From Bog-473 sp963736525 (lineage in GTDB: Bacteria; Actinomycetota; Acidimicrobiia; Acidimicrobiales; RAAP-2), in contig CAVTPF010000023.1 in NCBI GenBank assembly GCA_963736525.1, forward strand, positions 39,128 through 103,127: DNA of 64,000 nucleotides, read 5' to 3'. Shown in pieces: positions 28,019 through 36,558 of this stretch (positions within the stretch are counted from its first letter, which is position 1; every line of letters begins with the position of its first letter). Position numbers and translations under genes: made by a program. The notes under the pieces were generated by a model that searched no databases, was not told the DNA's origin, and saw only the letters and a program-made list of their open reading frames with translations.

Positions 28019-29173
28019 CTAGCGGGACGAACGGGGAAGTCCCAGGCCCAACCACGCGATCAGATCCCGCTGGATCTCGTTGGTGCCACCCCCGAAGGTG
28101 AAGATCGTATGCGCCCGCGCCTCGCGCTCGAGCCTGCCCCGGAGCACTGCGCCGGGCGAGCCTTCGACCAGATAGGCCGACTGGCCCACGATGTCACCGA
28201 GGGCCCGGTACGCCTCGAGGGCGAACTCGCTCCCGTACACCTTGGTGGCCGAGGCGTCGGCCGGCTGCAAGCCCTTGTCGGCAGCCCAGGCCACCTTCCA
28301 GTTGAAGAGCTTGAGCGCCTCGGTTCGGGCCCAGAGACGGGCCAGGACGATTTGCACCCATTCCTGGTCGATGGCTCGGCGGCCATCCGGGGTCGGTTCG
28401 GTCGCCGCCCAGGCACGCACCTCCTCGATAGCGCGCAGAATACCGGAGGCCGGGGAGATGGCGACGCGCTCGAGGTTGAGCTGGTTCGTGATGATGGCCC
28501 ACCCGCCGTTCTCTGCGCCGACCAGGTTGGCGCTCGGAACTCGAACACCGTCGTAGTACGTGGCGCTGGTGAACTCACCGGCAATCGTCCGCAGAGGGGT
28601 CCAGCTGAAACCTGGAGCGTCGGTCGGCACCAGGAAGACCGACAGTCCTCGGTGCTTGGGGGCCTCGGAGTCGGTGCGAGCGGCGAGCCAGACGAAATCG
28701 GCGTATTGGATCGCGCTGGTGTAGAGCTTCTCGCCCGTGATGACCCACTCGTCTCCGTCGCGTTCGGCCCGGGTTCGCAACGAGGCGAGGTCCGTGCCGG
28801 CGGACGGCTCCGTGTACCCGATGGAGAAGTGGAGCTCACCCCGGAGAATGCCCGGAAGGATGCGCGCCTTCTGTTCCGGCGTGCCCAGCTGCATGATGGC
28901 GGGACCCACGGTCCCGAGGGTCAACAGCGGCAGGGCCACGCCGGCCCAGTGCGACTCCTCGACGAAGATCATCTGGTCGACGGGCCCCCGCCCTTGACCG
29001 CCGAACGCGACGGGCCAGCCCAACCCGAGCCACCCGTCTTCTCCCATCCGCCTGATCGTCGCGACGTACTCAGGTCGGCCGCCGTCCGGCGCCATCTCGT
29101 CCACCAAGCGAGCGAAGTAGGCTCGGAGAGTTTCCTGCAGCTCGCGCTGCTGCTCGCTCAGCTCCAGATGCAA
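28019..29173 (-). CDS. Acyl-CoA dehydrogenase
   Basis: The 384-residue product is an ACAD flavoenzyme, which introduces a 2,3 double bond in an acyl-CoA and passes electrons to ETF. The order is as expected: N-terminal helices (LSEQQRELQETLRAYF), FAD-binding GYTEPSAGTDLASLRT, GWAIITNQLNLERV, and C-terminal TFGGGTNEIQRDLIAWLGLGLPR. The TTG at 29173, 6 bases after GAGGGA, gives the normal family length; the frame is open upstream to 29377 but that adds unrelated residues. Sequence features match the group acting on steroid side chains or other bulky acyl-CoAs as much as fatty acids. It may be co-transcribed with the acyl-CoA synthetase 213 bp upstream. Confidence 0.9.
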   Translation of the reverse strand: MHLELSEQQRELQETLRAYFARLVDEMAPDGGRPEYVATIRRMGEDGWLGLGWPVAFGGQGRGPVDQMIFVEESHWAGVALPLLTLGTVGPAIMQLGTPEQKARILPGILRGELHFSIGYTEPSAGTDLASLRTRAERDGDEWVITGEKLYTSAIQYADFVWLAARTDSEAPKHRGLSVFLVPTDAPGFSWTPLRTIAGEFTSATYYDGVRVPSANLVGAENGGWAIITNQLNLERVAISPASGILRAIEEVRAWAATEPTPDGRRAIDQEWVQIVLARLWARTEALKLFNWKVAWAADKGLQPADASATKVYGSEFALEAYRALGDIVGQSAYLVEGSPGAVLRGRLEREARAHTIFTFGGGTNEIQRDLIAWLGLGLPRSSR

Positions 29174-29386
29174 GCGACTTCCCTCATTTTGGCAACTTAG
29201 CAGCGGGCTCTCGGCACGCACGGCGGCCGGCACGACCTTCCGACCGGTGGGTTCCGGTGAGGCACACTTGTCGGGTGGCCGATCCATCGTGCGGCTTCCC
29301 CCCGGGCATCGGAGCCCCGGCAACTCGAGCGCTGGCTGCCGCGGGACGCGGTGGTACCCCGGTGGACGGTCCGCCACCGCCGAGGC

Positions 29387-30868
29387 TCAGCGCCCGTCCG
29401 CTGCCCCGTCGTGTCGGCCCCGCGCGGCGCTCCGCTCGGCCCGGAGGGCGCTCCGCCGCAGCTTGCCGGCATCGTTGCGCAGGGGTTGGTCGGTGTATTC
29501 AACGGACCGAGGGACCTTGTATCGGGCAACTCGCTTTGCGACGAAGGCCAGGAGTTCGTCCCGAGAGATGGCGTGGGGGTCCGCTTCGACCACGGCATGC
29601 ACGATGTTGCCCTTGTCTTCGTCAGGGAGGCCGATGACGGCCACTGAGCGAACAGCGGGGTGTTCTTGGATCGCGGCCTCGACCTCTGCCGGGTAGACGT
29701 TTGCCCCACCGGTGAGGATCATGTCCTCGAGCCGGTCCCCGAGGTACAGGTAGCCGTCTGCATCGAGCCGACCCATGTCTCCGAGCGACTCCCAACCTCC
29801 TTCGCGACCGCGCGCCGTGGCGCCGATGTAGCGGTACGTCGGTCGGTCCCTCGGAGATCGCATCCACACTTCGCCCTCCCCGCCGGCGGGGAGCTCCTGC
29901 CCCTCGAGGTCGCAGATCATGACCGTGCCAGGTGCCGGACGTCCGACCGAGCCTCGGTGGGCAAGCCACTCGGTACCGGTGATGACGGTCGCCATTTGCG
30001 CCTCGGTTCCGGCGTACAGCTCGAATATCCGGTCTGGTCCCAACCAGTCGATCCAGACCTGCTTGAGCCATACCGGGCACGGCTCGGCGAGGTGCCACAC
30101 GGCGCGCAGCGACGACAGATCGTAGGAGTCACGCGCCCGTTCGGGGAGCCGCCAGATCCGCTTCATCATCGTGGGGACGAGGTAGAGCGTGTCAGCGCGA
30201 TGGCGGTCGACGGAGGCGAGCGTCACTTCGGCGTCGAAGCGGGGTAAGACCACGACGTGGCTCCCGGCCAGCCAGGCGGAGCAGGACCACACGATGGGAC
30301 CGTTGTGGTACAGGGGTGCGGGTATCACCATGCAGCCGTCGACCGTGCCGAAGAGCGGCGGCGCGTCCTGGTCGTACGCGGCCGGATCGCCGGAGACGAT
30401 CAGTTTGGGCCGGCCCGTCGACCCGCCCGACGTCGGCGCCTTCCATGCCGGGGAGGTGACGTCGGGCGGTGGGCTGTCGGGCACGTCCGGATCGGGCCGG
30501 TACCCGGCCGGCAAGGTCCAGCGCCCGCGAGCGAGGTCCGGGGAAACGCCGATCACTGCGGAAGGGCTTGCCAGTTCCAGGATTGCCTCCAGCTCCCGTT
30601 CGGGGAGATTGGCCGACACCGGCTGCGGAACGGCACCGATCTTCCAGCAGGCCGCTACGGCGACGTACCACTCGGTCGAGTTGGGCAGCGCGATCGTGAC
30701 CATGTCGCCCACCCGAGTGCCTCCGGCGGCCAGGTCACGCGCCAGGCGATTGGCAGCTGACTCGAGCTCGGCCCGGGTCAGGCTGTGCTCACCGCTCGTG
30801 ATGGCGGGCCGATCGGGGTCGAGCTCGGCCAGAACGCTCAACCGCCGGCCGTACGAGACGATGTCCAT
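29387..30868 (-). CDS. AMP-forming acyl-CoA synthetase
   Basis: The 493-residue product belongs to the ANL superfamily. The ATP-binding P-loop-like motif is TSGGSTGRPKLIV, the second motif is ELYAGTEAQ, and the hinge and adenylate-binding part is YLYLGDRLEDMILTGGANVYPAEVEAA. The C-terminal catalytic Lys is expected in NDAGKLRRSALR. It activates a carboxylic acid to its CoA thioester, likely feeding the adjacent acyl-CoA dehydrogenase. The ATG giving MDIVSYGRRLSVL was chosen by alignment to the fold; the frame is open to 30979. No strong ribosome site is visible. Chain-length preference cannot be told. Confidence 0.88.
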   Translation of the reverse strand: MDIVSYGRRLSVLAELDPDRPAITSGEHSLTRAELESAANRLARDLAAGGTRVGDMVTIALPNSTEWYVAVAACWKIGAVPQPVSANLPERELEAILELASPSAVIGVSPDLARGRWTLPAGYRPDPDVPDSPPPDVTSPAWKAPTSGGSTGRPKLIVSGDPAAYDQDAPPLFGTVDGCMVIPAPLYHNGPIVWSCSAWLAGSHVVVLPRFDAEVTLASVDRHRADTLYLVPTMMKRIWRLPERARDSYDLSSLRAVWHLAEPCPVWLKQVWIDWLGPDRIFELYAGTEAQMATVITGTEWLAHRGSVGRPAPGTVMICDLEGQELPAGGEGEVWMRSPRDRPTYRYIGATARGREGGWESLGDMGRLDADGYLYLGDRLEDMILTGGANVYPAEVEAAIQEHPAVRSVAVIGLPDEDKGNIVHAVVEADPHAISRDELLAFVAKRVARYKVPRSVEYTDQPLRNDAGKLRRSALRAERSAARGRHDGAADGR

Positions 30869-30998
30869 GACGAACGAGAGTATGGCTCGGCTGTCGTGGG
30901 AGCGCTCGGAGCGACTCTCATCGCTTTCAACCCGGTGATCGATGAGCGCCTCGAGGCCGCCATTCGAACTCCTCGGCACTTCATGCTAAGACCGAGCC

Positions 30999-31871
30999 AT
31001 GTCGAAGACGCAACCGCAGCGGACCGGCGTGGTCCAGGTGGGAGATGGGCGTCGCGTCGCCTACGAACTCTATGGGGCACGCAACGGTTACCCGGTTGTG
31101 TACAGTCACGGCGGCCTCAGCTCGCACTCCGATATCGCCTTTGCCGACGCGGCGGCTGCATCGTCGGGGATCAACATCATCGCGATCGATCGTCCCGGCA
31201 TCGGTCTTTCGGACCGGCTCAAATTCCACCGCGTGGTCGACTGGTCGGGTGACGTGGATGCCGTCACCAACGACCTCGGCGTCGACCGATTCTCCGTGCT
31301 CGGCTGGTCAGCCGGCGGTCCGTACGCGCTGGCGTGTGCCGCGACAATGGGCCCGAAGGTGGTCAAGGCCGTGACCATCGGTGGAATGGCGCCGTTGGAG
31401 GGTTCGGTGTCCGCGAACCAGCTCGGCCTGAAGGTCGATCGAGTCCTGTTTCCCCTGGCGCAGCGCTCCCAGCTCACGGCGTGCGCCCTCCTGTGGTTGT
31501 CGAAGGCAACACCGCATCGTGTGGTGCGGTCGCAGCTGATGAAGTCGGTGCAATCGTCTGCCGACAGAGACGTGATCGGGTCGATGAGCGCTTCGGAGGT
31601 AGTACGGGACCTCGCAGAAGCGATGCGGCGCGGTCCGCACGGTGTGGTTGACGACTACGCGGCGCTTGCTCGTGATTGGGGCTTCCGCCTCCAGGACGTC
31701 ACCAGCCCGGTGAGTGTCTTCCAGGGGGCGGAGGACAGATTGTTGCCGATGGCCCATGCCGAGTCGTTGGCCCGTCGTTTGGCGTCCGCACGCCTCGAGG
31801 TGGTGCCCGATGCGGGCCACTTCCTCATGCACTCCGCTCTGCCAGAGGTTCTCGAGGCGCTCGCACCCTAG
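30999..31871 (+). CDS. Alpha/beta hydrolase
   Basis: The 290-residue product shows the hydrolase-fold landmarks. These are an oxyanion-hole HGG (VVYSHGGLSSHSD), the nucleophile elbow GWSAGGPYALA, the acid in QGAEDRLLP and the catalytic His in DAGHFLMHSALP. IIAIDRPGIGLSDR precedes the elbow as in many esterases and C-C hydrolases. The substrate is not determinable. The ATG (MSKTQPQRTG) is close to the divergent acyl-CoA synthetase start, sharing a 130-bp promoter region. The quinoprotein-like gene begins five bases after its stop, so the two probably form one transcript. Confidence 0.9.
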   Translation: MSKTQPQRTGVVQVGDGRRVAYELYGARNGYPVVYSHGGLSSHSDIAFADAAAASSGINIIAIDRPGIGLSDRLKFHRVVDWSGDVDAVTNDLGVDRFSVLGWSAGGPYALACAATMGPKVVKAVTIGGMAPLEGSVSANQLGLKVDRVLFPLAQRSQLTACALLWLSKATPHRVVRSQLMKSVQSSADRDVIGSMSASEVVRDLAEAMRRGPHGVVDDYAALARDWGFRLQDVTSPVSVFQGAEDRLLPMAHAESLARRLASARLEVVPDAGHFLMHSALPEVLEALAP

Positions 31872-31876
31872 CGACA

Positions 31877-33454
31877 ATGTTGCGCCCAATGAAGACAGCC
31901 GTGGCCCGCGCCGTGGGAGCGGTCGTTCTGGTGACCGGACTCGCCGTCCTGTCGTGCGCCTCCCAGAGTGGATCCAGCTCGTCCTCGCTCACTGCCGGCA
32001 ATACAGCGTTCGACGGGGCACCGCTTCAGGTCGCCTCGGCCGGAACCAATCAGTGGCCGCTCCCCGGACACGATTACGACAACACCCGCGATGCAGGGCT
32101 CTCGCCCATCGACGCGAAATCGGTATCCGATTTGGTTCCTGCCTGGACTGTTCCGATGACCGGTGGGCTGACCACCGCGCCGATAATTCTTGGACCGCGG
32201 ATCTACGTCGAGGACGACCAGGGCTCCGTCGTGGCGATCGCCCGCACGACCGGGCAGGTCGTCTGGCGCAGCACACAGACGGGCTTCTCGGTCGGACCGG
32301 ACGGCGTCGCGGTGGGATGGGGGAAGGTGTTCGCCGCGACGCGCGATGGCGTGATCGCGCTGAATGCCAGCAGCGGTGCGATCACCTGGTCCCGCCGTCT
32401 CACAGCGACGCCAACCGAAGGTGTCGACATCCAACCGACCGTGGTCGACGGGCGGGTCCTCGTGGCGACGGTACCGGTGAGCGTGGGTGGTATCTACACG
32501 GGTGGTGATCGGGGGTGGCTGTTCGCCCTCAATGCGAACACAGGTGCCACGGACTGGGCGTTCGACACGGTGGCTTCGCCGGATATGTGGGGCAATCCGG
32601 CCGTCAACTCCGGCGGCGGCGCGTGGTACCCGCCGTCAATTGATGTCAGCGCCAACCGGGTGTACTGGGGAACGGCGAACCCAGCCCCGTTTCCGGGCAC
32701 TGCTGAGTATCCGAACGGCACGAGTCGGCCCGGGGCGAACCTCTACACGGATGCCACGGTGGCACTCAACCTCCGCACGGGAAAACTGATCTGGTACCAC
32801 CAGGCGACGGCACATGACATCTTCGACCGAGATTTCGTCCACACGATGATCGTCGACCTTCCCGGATCCTCGCCGCGTCAGGTCGTGGTCGGTACCGGCA
32901 AGAGCGGCAAGGTGCTGGGCCTGGACCCGACATCAGGTCGGCTGCTGTGGCGCACCTTTGTCGGGATGCACCGCAACGGCGAGTTGCGGGCCCTCTCCGG
33001 CCCCACCGAGGTACTCCCCGGCACCTACGGGGGTGTGCTCACCCCGCCGGCCTCGGCGAACGGCGACGTCTACGTCGCCACGCTGAACGCGCCGGACACG
33101 CTCTATCCCGACCGGACCGCGTACTTCGGGGGAAAGCTCGGAACGTTCCCAGGGGAGATGGTCGCCATCGACGGCGCGACGGGCAGAATCCTCTGGGACA
33201 CCAAGGTTCCCGGTGACCCCACCGGCGGGGCAACGGTGGTGAACGACTTGGTGATGACGGCCACGTATCAAGGGACGCTGGTCGCGATCGACCGCTCGAG
33301 CGGTCGCATCGCGTGGGAGCGCATCCTCCCAGGACCGGTGAACGGATGGATGTCGATTTCGGGGAACCTCGTGATCGTTCCGATCGGTGGCACGCACCCG
33401 CCCGAAGTCCTCGTGCTACGACTTCCGGACCAACCGAGGAACGGGCCGGCCTGA
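31877..33454 (+). CDS. Exported PQQ-type beta-propeller protein
   Basis: The 525-residue product has an N-terminal signal (VGAVVLVTGLAVLSC) with a possible lipobox, then repeated PQQ-type blades. Examples are GSVVAIARTTGQVVWRS, GVIALNASSGAITWSR, WLFALNANTGATDWAF, VALNLRTGKLIWYH and LVAIDRSSGRIAWER. The ALN-x2-TG-x2-W pattern is that of quinoprotein alcohol dehydrogenases. Whether it binds PQQ is uncertain: no vicinal Cys pair was noticed. A start at the ATG at 31889 is equally good. It follows the hydrolase gene by 5 bp. Its 3' end overlaps the convergent gene at 33416 by 39 bp. Confidence 0.8.
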   Translation: MLRPMKTAVARAVGAVVLVTGLAVLSCASQSGSSSSSLTAGNTAFDGAPLQVASAGTNQWPLPGHDYDNTRDAGLSPIDAKSVSDLVPAWTVPMTGGLTTAPIILGPRIYVEDDQGSVVAIARTTGQVVWRSTQTGFSVGPDGVAVGWGKVFAATRDGVIALNASSGAITWSRRLTATPTEGVDIQPTVVDGRVLVATVPVSVGGIYTGGDRGWLFALNANTGATDWAFDTVASPDMWGNPAVNSGGGAWYPPSIDVSANRVYWGTANPAPFPGTAEYPNGTSRPGANLYTDATVALNLRTGKLIWYHQATAHDIFDRDFVHTMIVDLPGSSPRQVVVGTGKSGKVLGLDPTSGRLLWRTFVGMHRNGELRALSGPTEVLPGTYGGVLTPPASANGDVYVATLNAPDTLYPDRTAYFGGKLGTFPGEMVAIDGATGRILWDTKVPGDPTGGATVVNDLVMTATYQGTLVAIDRSSGRIAWERILPGPVNGWMSISGNLVIVPIGGTHPPEVLVLRLPDQPRNGPA

Positions 33455-34048
33455 TCCGAGCGTTCGGCGGAGGAACGCGCTCGCTGGGTCGGCTGCCATC
33501 ACCGATTGACGCTGGACTCGCGGCGGCGCATCTCTCGGTGGTGCTGCGCCTGGCGGCGGGAGGGGAATCCGAACCTTCCCACGTGCGTGTCCAACCCATG
33601 CCGTGGTGATGTAGTCGTCGGGCCCGTATTCCTTCAATGCCACGGGAAAGCGATTCGGATGCGTCATGTGGAGCATCTCGACGTACCAGCCGGAGTACGC
33701 CCAGTCCGAACCTCGTCCCAGATCACTGGTCTGTGGAAACCGCTGGATGAATCGCCGGGCCAAGCCCCTCGGTGTCGTGTGGGGAGAGACGTCCCTCCAG
33801 CCAAAGTACTGGGCCTGGTCGGAACTCGAATAGCTCGCGACCAGATCGCTGTCCCAGTAGTCGACGTCGAGTCGTGCTCCGTGCTCAGTCGAGACGAAGG
33901 TGACCGGGGCGATGGAGCACTGCCAGTACCCTCCCGACGGAGCCATTGCCGGCAGTATCCTGAGGCGTTGGTAGCCCTGAAGGTGCAGCTCCAACACCAT
34001 CAGGAGGACGGCTCGACACTGCCAGGTGATTCGCTCTTCCCGGGTCAC
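33416..34048 (-). CDS. Conserved-looking hypothetical protein, Trp/Tyr-rich
   Basis: The 210-residue product is not recognised. It has an N-terminal helix (TREERITWQCRAVLLMVLELHLQGYQRLR), strands rich in Trp and Tyr (YWQCSIAPVTFV, LDVDYWDSDLVASY) and an YFGW plus FIQRFPQTSDLGRG segment. The C-terminal 50 residues are Pro/Arg-rich and probably disordered. The GTG at 34048 follows AAGGGAG by 5 bases. Composition is coding-like and the frame is the only long one here. The end overlaps the quinoprotein-like gene on the other strand. Confidence 0.55.
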   Translation of the reverse strand: MTREERITWQCRAVLLMVLELHLQGYQRLRILPAMAPSGGYWQCSIAPVTFVSTEHGARLDVDYWDSDLVASYSSSDQAQYFGWRDVSPHTTPRGLARRFIQRFPQTSDLGRGSDWAYSGWYVEMLHMTHPNRFPVALKEYGPDDYITTAWVGHARGKVRIPLPPPGAAPPRDAPPRVQRQSVMAADPASAFLRRTLGSGRPVPRLVRKS

Positions 34049-34259
34049 GGGTGCTCCCTTCGCCTGCTTCCGTACGTTGGCTACGCAGTCCCAACGTGGC
34101 GGCGATCCCGGCAAACTCGACCATCGATTCCTGGCCCAGTTGACCGCCTGGCACCACAGCGCCCCACCTTACGAGGAACCCCCGTGTCTTACAAGGGCCG
34201 GGACCCGTGAGCTGGACCAGGACCGCGGCGCGGCCAGGCCGTCATGTGTCGTCGAGGGC

Positions 34260-34682
34260 CTGGTTCCACAGCACTTCCCAGAGGTTGCCGTCGGGACCGG
34301 CGTCGCCCCGTCCGCGCTCCGGTACTACGAGGAACTCGGCCTGATGCCGCCTGCCGCGAGGACTTCGGGTCAGCGCCGCTACGACGACTCTGCCGTCGAA
34401 CTCGTCGGCACGATCCTGTTGCTTCGCGACGTCGGGTTCTCGCTCAACGAGGTGAAGGCGCTCACAGCATCGCGATCACAGTCCGACCACGCGTGGCGTG
34501 GGCTGGTTCGCACGAAGCTCGCTGCGCTCGACCAGCAGATCGCGCGGGCTGAGGTCGCTCGGATTGCACTGGGACACGCACTGTCCTGCCAGCACGAGGA
34601 GCTACCCCACTGCCCGAATTTCGCCCGTGTGGTGGCTGGTCGCGTCGCTGGTAAGTCGCTCCAAGAAGCTCACTCCCACTGA
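34260..34682 (+). CDS. MerR-family regulator, start uncertain
   Basis: About 140 residues carry a MerR DNA-binding domain: PEVAVGTGVAPSALRYYEELGLMPPAAR, SGQRRYDDSAVELVGTILLLRDVGFSLNEV, then a dimerisation helix. It ends in HALSCQHEELPHCPNF, a Cys pair seen in many actinobacterial MerR proteins and possibly metal- or redox-sensing. No ATG, GTG or TTG lies at the expected place in this frame; the given start is a CTG. The first few codons may have been altered by an indel, or translation may start upstream (the frame is open to 34026). This fits the damaged state of the following genes. Confidence 0.6.
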   Translation: MVPQHFPEVAVGTGVAPSALRYYEELGLMPPAARTSGQRRYDDSAVELVGTILLLRDVGFSLNEVKALTASRSQSDHAWRGLVRTKLAALDQQIARAEVARIALGHALSCQHEELPHCPNFARVVAGRVAGKSLQEAHSH

Positions 34683-34721
34683 CGATTCTGACGAAGGTCC
34701 CTCGGCGTCTCACCCACTTGC

Positions 34722-34996
34722 TCAAGCTCCCGTGATCAGCCTCTCGATTGCGGGGCCCTCGAGTGAATCGCTTTCGAACCTGGGATCGAAGGACTGCATT
34801 TCCCACTCGTCGACAAACGTGACAGCAGTCGGATACCAGGGTTCGTCCTCAAAGCGCCCGCCCGCCGGGCTCGCGTGGCGACCTGGAGGGCGTGATCAAG
34901 CTCGCTGACGTTGCCTCCGTCGCAGACATCAGACAGACTGAGCAGACATCGAAGGACGCTTTCGGCGCGTCGGCCCGGCCGACCGATGTGGTCCAT
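34722..34996 (-). pseudogene. HD-domain phosphohydrolase/oxygenase remnant, deleted and frameshifted
   Basis: From ATG 34996 one frame gives SVLRCLLSLSDVCDGG and VSELDHALQVATRARRAGA, matching the first helices of small HD proteins of the myo-inositol-oxygenase/PhnZ-like group. Shortly after, a different frame continues the family's C-terminus: EPWYPTAVTFVDEWEMQSFD, then LEGPAIERLITGA and a TGA stop at 34722. The central part with the HD metal ligands is missing, so both an internal deletion and a frame change occurred. No intact copy is in the window. Confidence 0.6.
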
Positions 34997-35219
34997 ACTC
35001 AGAATCCTACGATTCCGCAGGCGTTCGGAATAACTGCCGATCCACCACCCGGCGTTGCGGGTCGTTGGTCGCCGTGGTGCGGCACTCGCCCATCGCCGAT
35101 CTCCCTCCCCCACACGCCTCATAGGTGGGACACAGCTTCAGTGAGGGGCGAGCCCTACTGACATTGGTCCCCGCAGGCCGCGATTGCAACGCAGCTTGCG
35201 GTAAGCAACGATCTCAATC

Positions 35220-35648
35220 GTGAATCAGGACTCACCGGCAGGCGGCAGGAAATCGCTGCCGCTCATCCTCGCTCGCGAACTGGCGTCGAATCTCGCGACG
35301 CCGATGTTCCTCATGGACGCGCGCGGCGTGCTGGTGTACTACAACGACGCCGCGGCGCTGCTCATCGGCAAGCCATACGGTGAGATGGGCGAGATTCCGG
35401 CCGAGGAGTTCGGTGCGGTCCTGCACCTCAAGACTCCGGACGGCGAACCTCTTCGTCGACGGGACACTCCCGCCGGGATCGCCTTCTTCGAACGTCGCCC
35501 CGCCCACCAGACGCTCGCCGCGACCGGATACGACGGCGTACAGCGGCTTGTGCACGCGACGGCCTATCCGTTGTTCGGCACGACCGCCGAAATGCACGGT
35601 GTCGTCTCGGTGTTCTGGCAAGTCACCGACGAGGAAGGTGACGCCTGA
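35220..35648 (+). CDS. Single PAS-domain protein
   Basis: The 142-residue product is one PAS domain: LASNLATPMFLMDARGVLVYYNDAAALLIGK, then a long helix region and VHATAYPLFGTTAEMHGVVSVFWQVTDEE. No kinase, cyclase or DNA-binding part is attached. PAS folds sense small ligands, redox or light, and pass the signal by contact. The GTG start and the one-base overlap of its stop with the ATG of the MBL gene (TGATG) indicate that it is made together with that hydrolase, which may be its partner. Confidence 0.82.
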   Translation: MNQDSPAGGRKSLPLILARELASNLATPMFLMDARGVLVYYNDAAALLIGKPYGEMGEIPAEEFGAVLHLKTPDGEPLRRRDTPAGIAFFERRPAHQTLAATGYDGVQRLVHATAYPLFGTTAEMHGVVSVFWQVTDEEGDA

Positions 35649-36520
35649 TGCAGGTGCGCGTGTGGGGATGCCGCGGCTCTGTCGCCGCGCCGGGCCCTGA
35701 CACCGTCAAGTACGGCGGCAACACGTCGTGCGTTGAAGTCCGACTCTCGAGCGGACAGGTGCTCGTGCTCGACGCCGGAACCGGAATGCGGCCGCTCGGC
35801 GTCTTCATGCAGGCGACCCCGTGCCCCGAGTTGCACATTTTGCTCAGCCATCTCCACCTCGACCACCTGCAGGGCCTCGGGTTCTTCCGGCCGCTCTTCG
35901 ACCCCAACCTCGAAATCCACATCTGGGGTCCACCGTCTCCGGTCCAACCACTGTCCGAGCGCATTGCGATGTATCTCTCTCCGCCGCTGTTCCCGGTCCA
36001 TCTGGACGATGTGCCGGCGCGGCTCACATTTCATGACGCGCCTGAAGAAGCCGTCTCGATCGGCTCCGCGACGATGCGATCGGGCAAGGTGCAGCATCAG
36101 GGCCCGACCGTCGGTTACCGGATCGAGGAGCACGGGCTCGCGTTGGTGTACCTCCCCGATCACGAACCCTCGCTCGGTACCGAGCTCCGCTCGCTACCGC
36201 CTGAATGGATGAGTGGGTATGACATCGCGCGTGACGCCGATGTCCTGTTGCACGACGCTCAATATCGCGACCACGAGTACGGTACCCATGTCGGCTGGGG
36301 ACATTCGGGACTCGCCGACGCAATGGAGTTCGCCGACAAGGCAGGCGCTCGGAACCTGGTGTTGTTCCACCACGACCCGTACCACACCGACGACGAGCTC
36401 GAAGAACTCCTCAACGAGGCTCGTAAGATCTGGCCCTCGACCGCGGACCGGGTTTGCCTCGCGAGCGAGGGGATGACGATCACGTTTGACGGTGAAGGTG
36501 TGCAGCTTGTCGCCCCGTGA
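35648..36520 (+). CDS. MBL-fold metallo-hydrolase
   Basis: The 290-residue product has the metallo-beta-lactamase-fold metal motif HLHLDH (ILLSHLHLDHLQGLGF), the later His in VQHQGPTVGYRI, Asp in VYLPDHEPSLG and HSGLADAMEFADKAG, and FHHDPYHTDDEL. The VWGCRGSVAAPGPDTVKYGGN opening is that of the PhnP/RNase-Z-like phosphodiesterase subgroup often found near signalling proteins. It probably cleaves a phosphodiester, possibly cyclic. The product is cytoplasmic. Co-translation with a lone PAS protein suggests a sensor-controlled hydrolase pair. Confidence 0.85.
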   Translation: MQVRVWGCRGSVAAPGPDTVKYGGNTSCVEVRLSSGQVLVLDAGTGMRPLGVFMQATPCPELHILLSHLHLDHLQGLGFFRPLFDPNLEIHIWGPPSPVQPLSERIAMYLSPPLFPVHLDDVPARLTFHDAPEEAVSIGSATMRSGKVQHQGPTVGYRIEEHGLALVYLPDHEPSLGTELRSLPPEWMSGYDIARDADVLLHDAQYRDHEYGTHVGWGHSGLADAMEFADKAGARNLVLFHHDPYHTDDELEELLNEARKIWPSTADRVCLASEGMTITFDGEGVQLVAP

Positions 36521-36558
36521 GCATACGTATGCAATGGGTGACCGCTCAGGCACGGTGC

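Noticed and set aside
13499..30868. A complete sterol-degradation cluster
   Set aside because: The acyl-CoA dehydrogenase, synthetase and sulfatases fit, but no ring-cleaving oxygenase, ketosteroid dehydrogenase or Mce transporter is present.
31877..33454. Functional PQQ alcohol dehydrogenase
   Set aside because: Blade motifs are present, but the disulfide of adjacent Cys and a clear active-site Asp were not found, so only the fold is claimed.
34736..35122. An intact 128-codon minus-strand gene
   Set aside because: Its first 40 residues overlap no family and its last 35 are out of frame with the HD-protein C-terminus; it is part of a broken gene.
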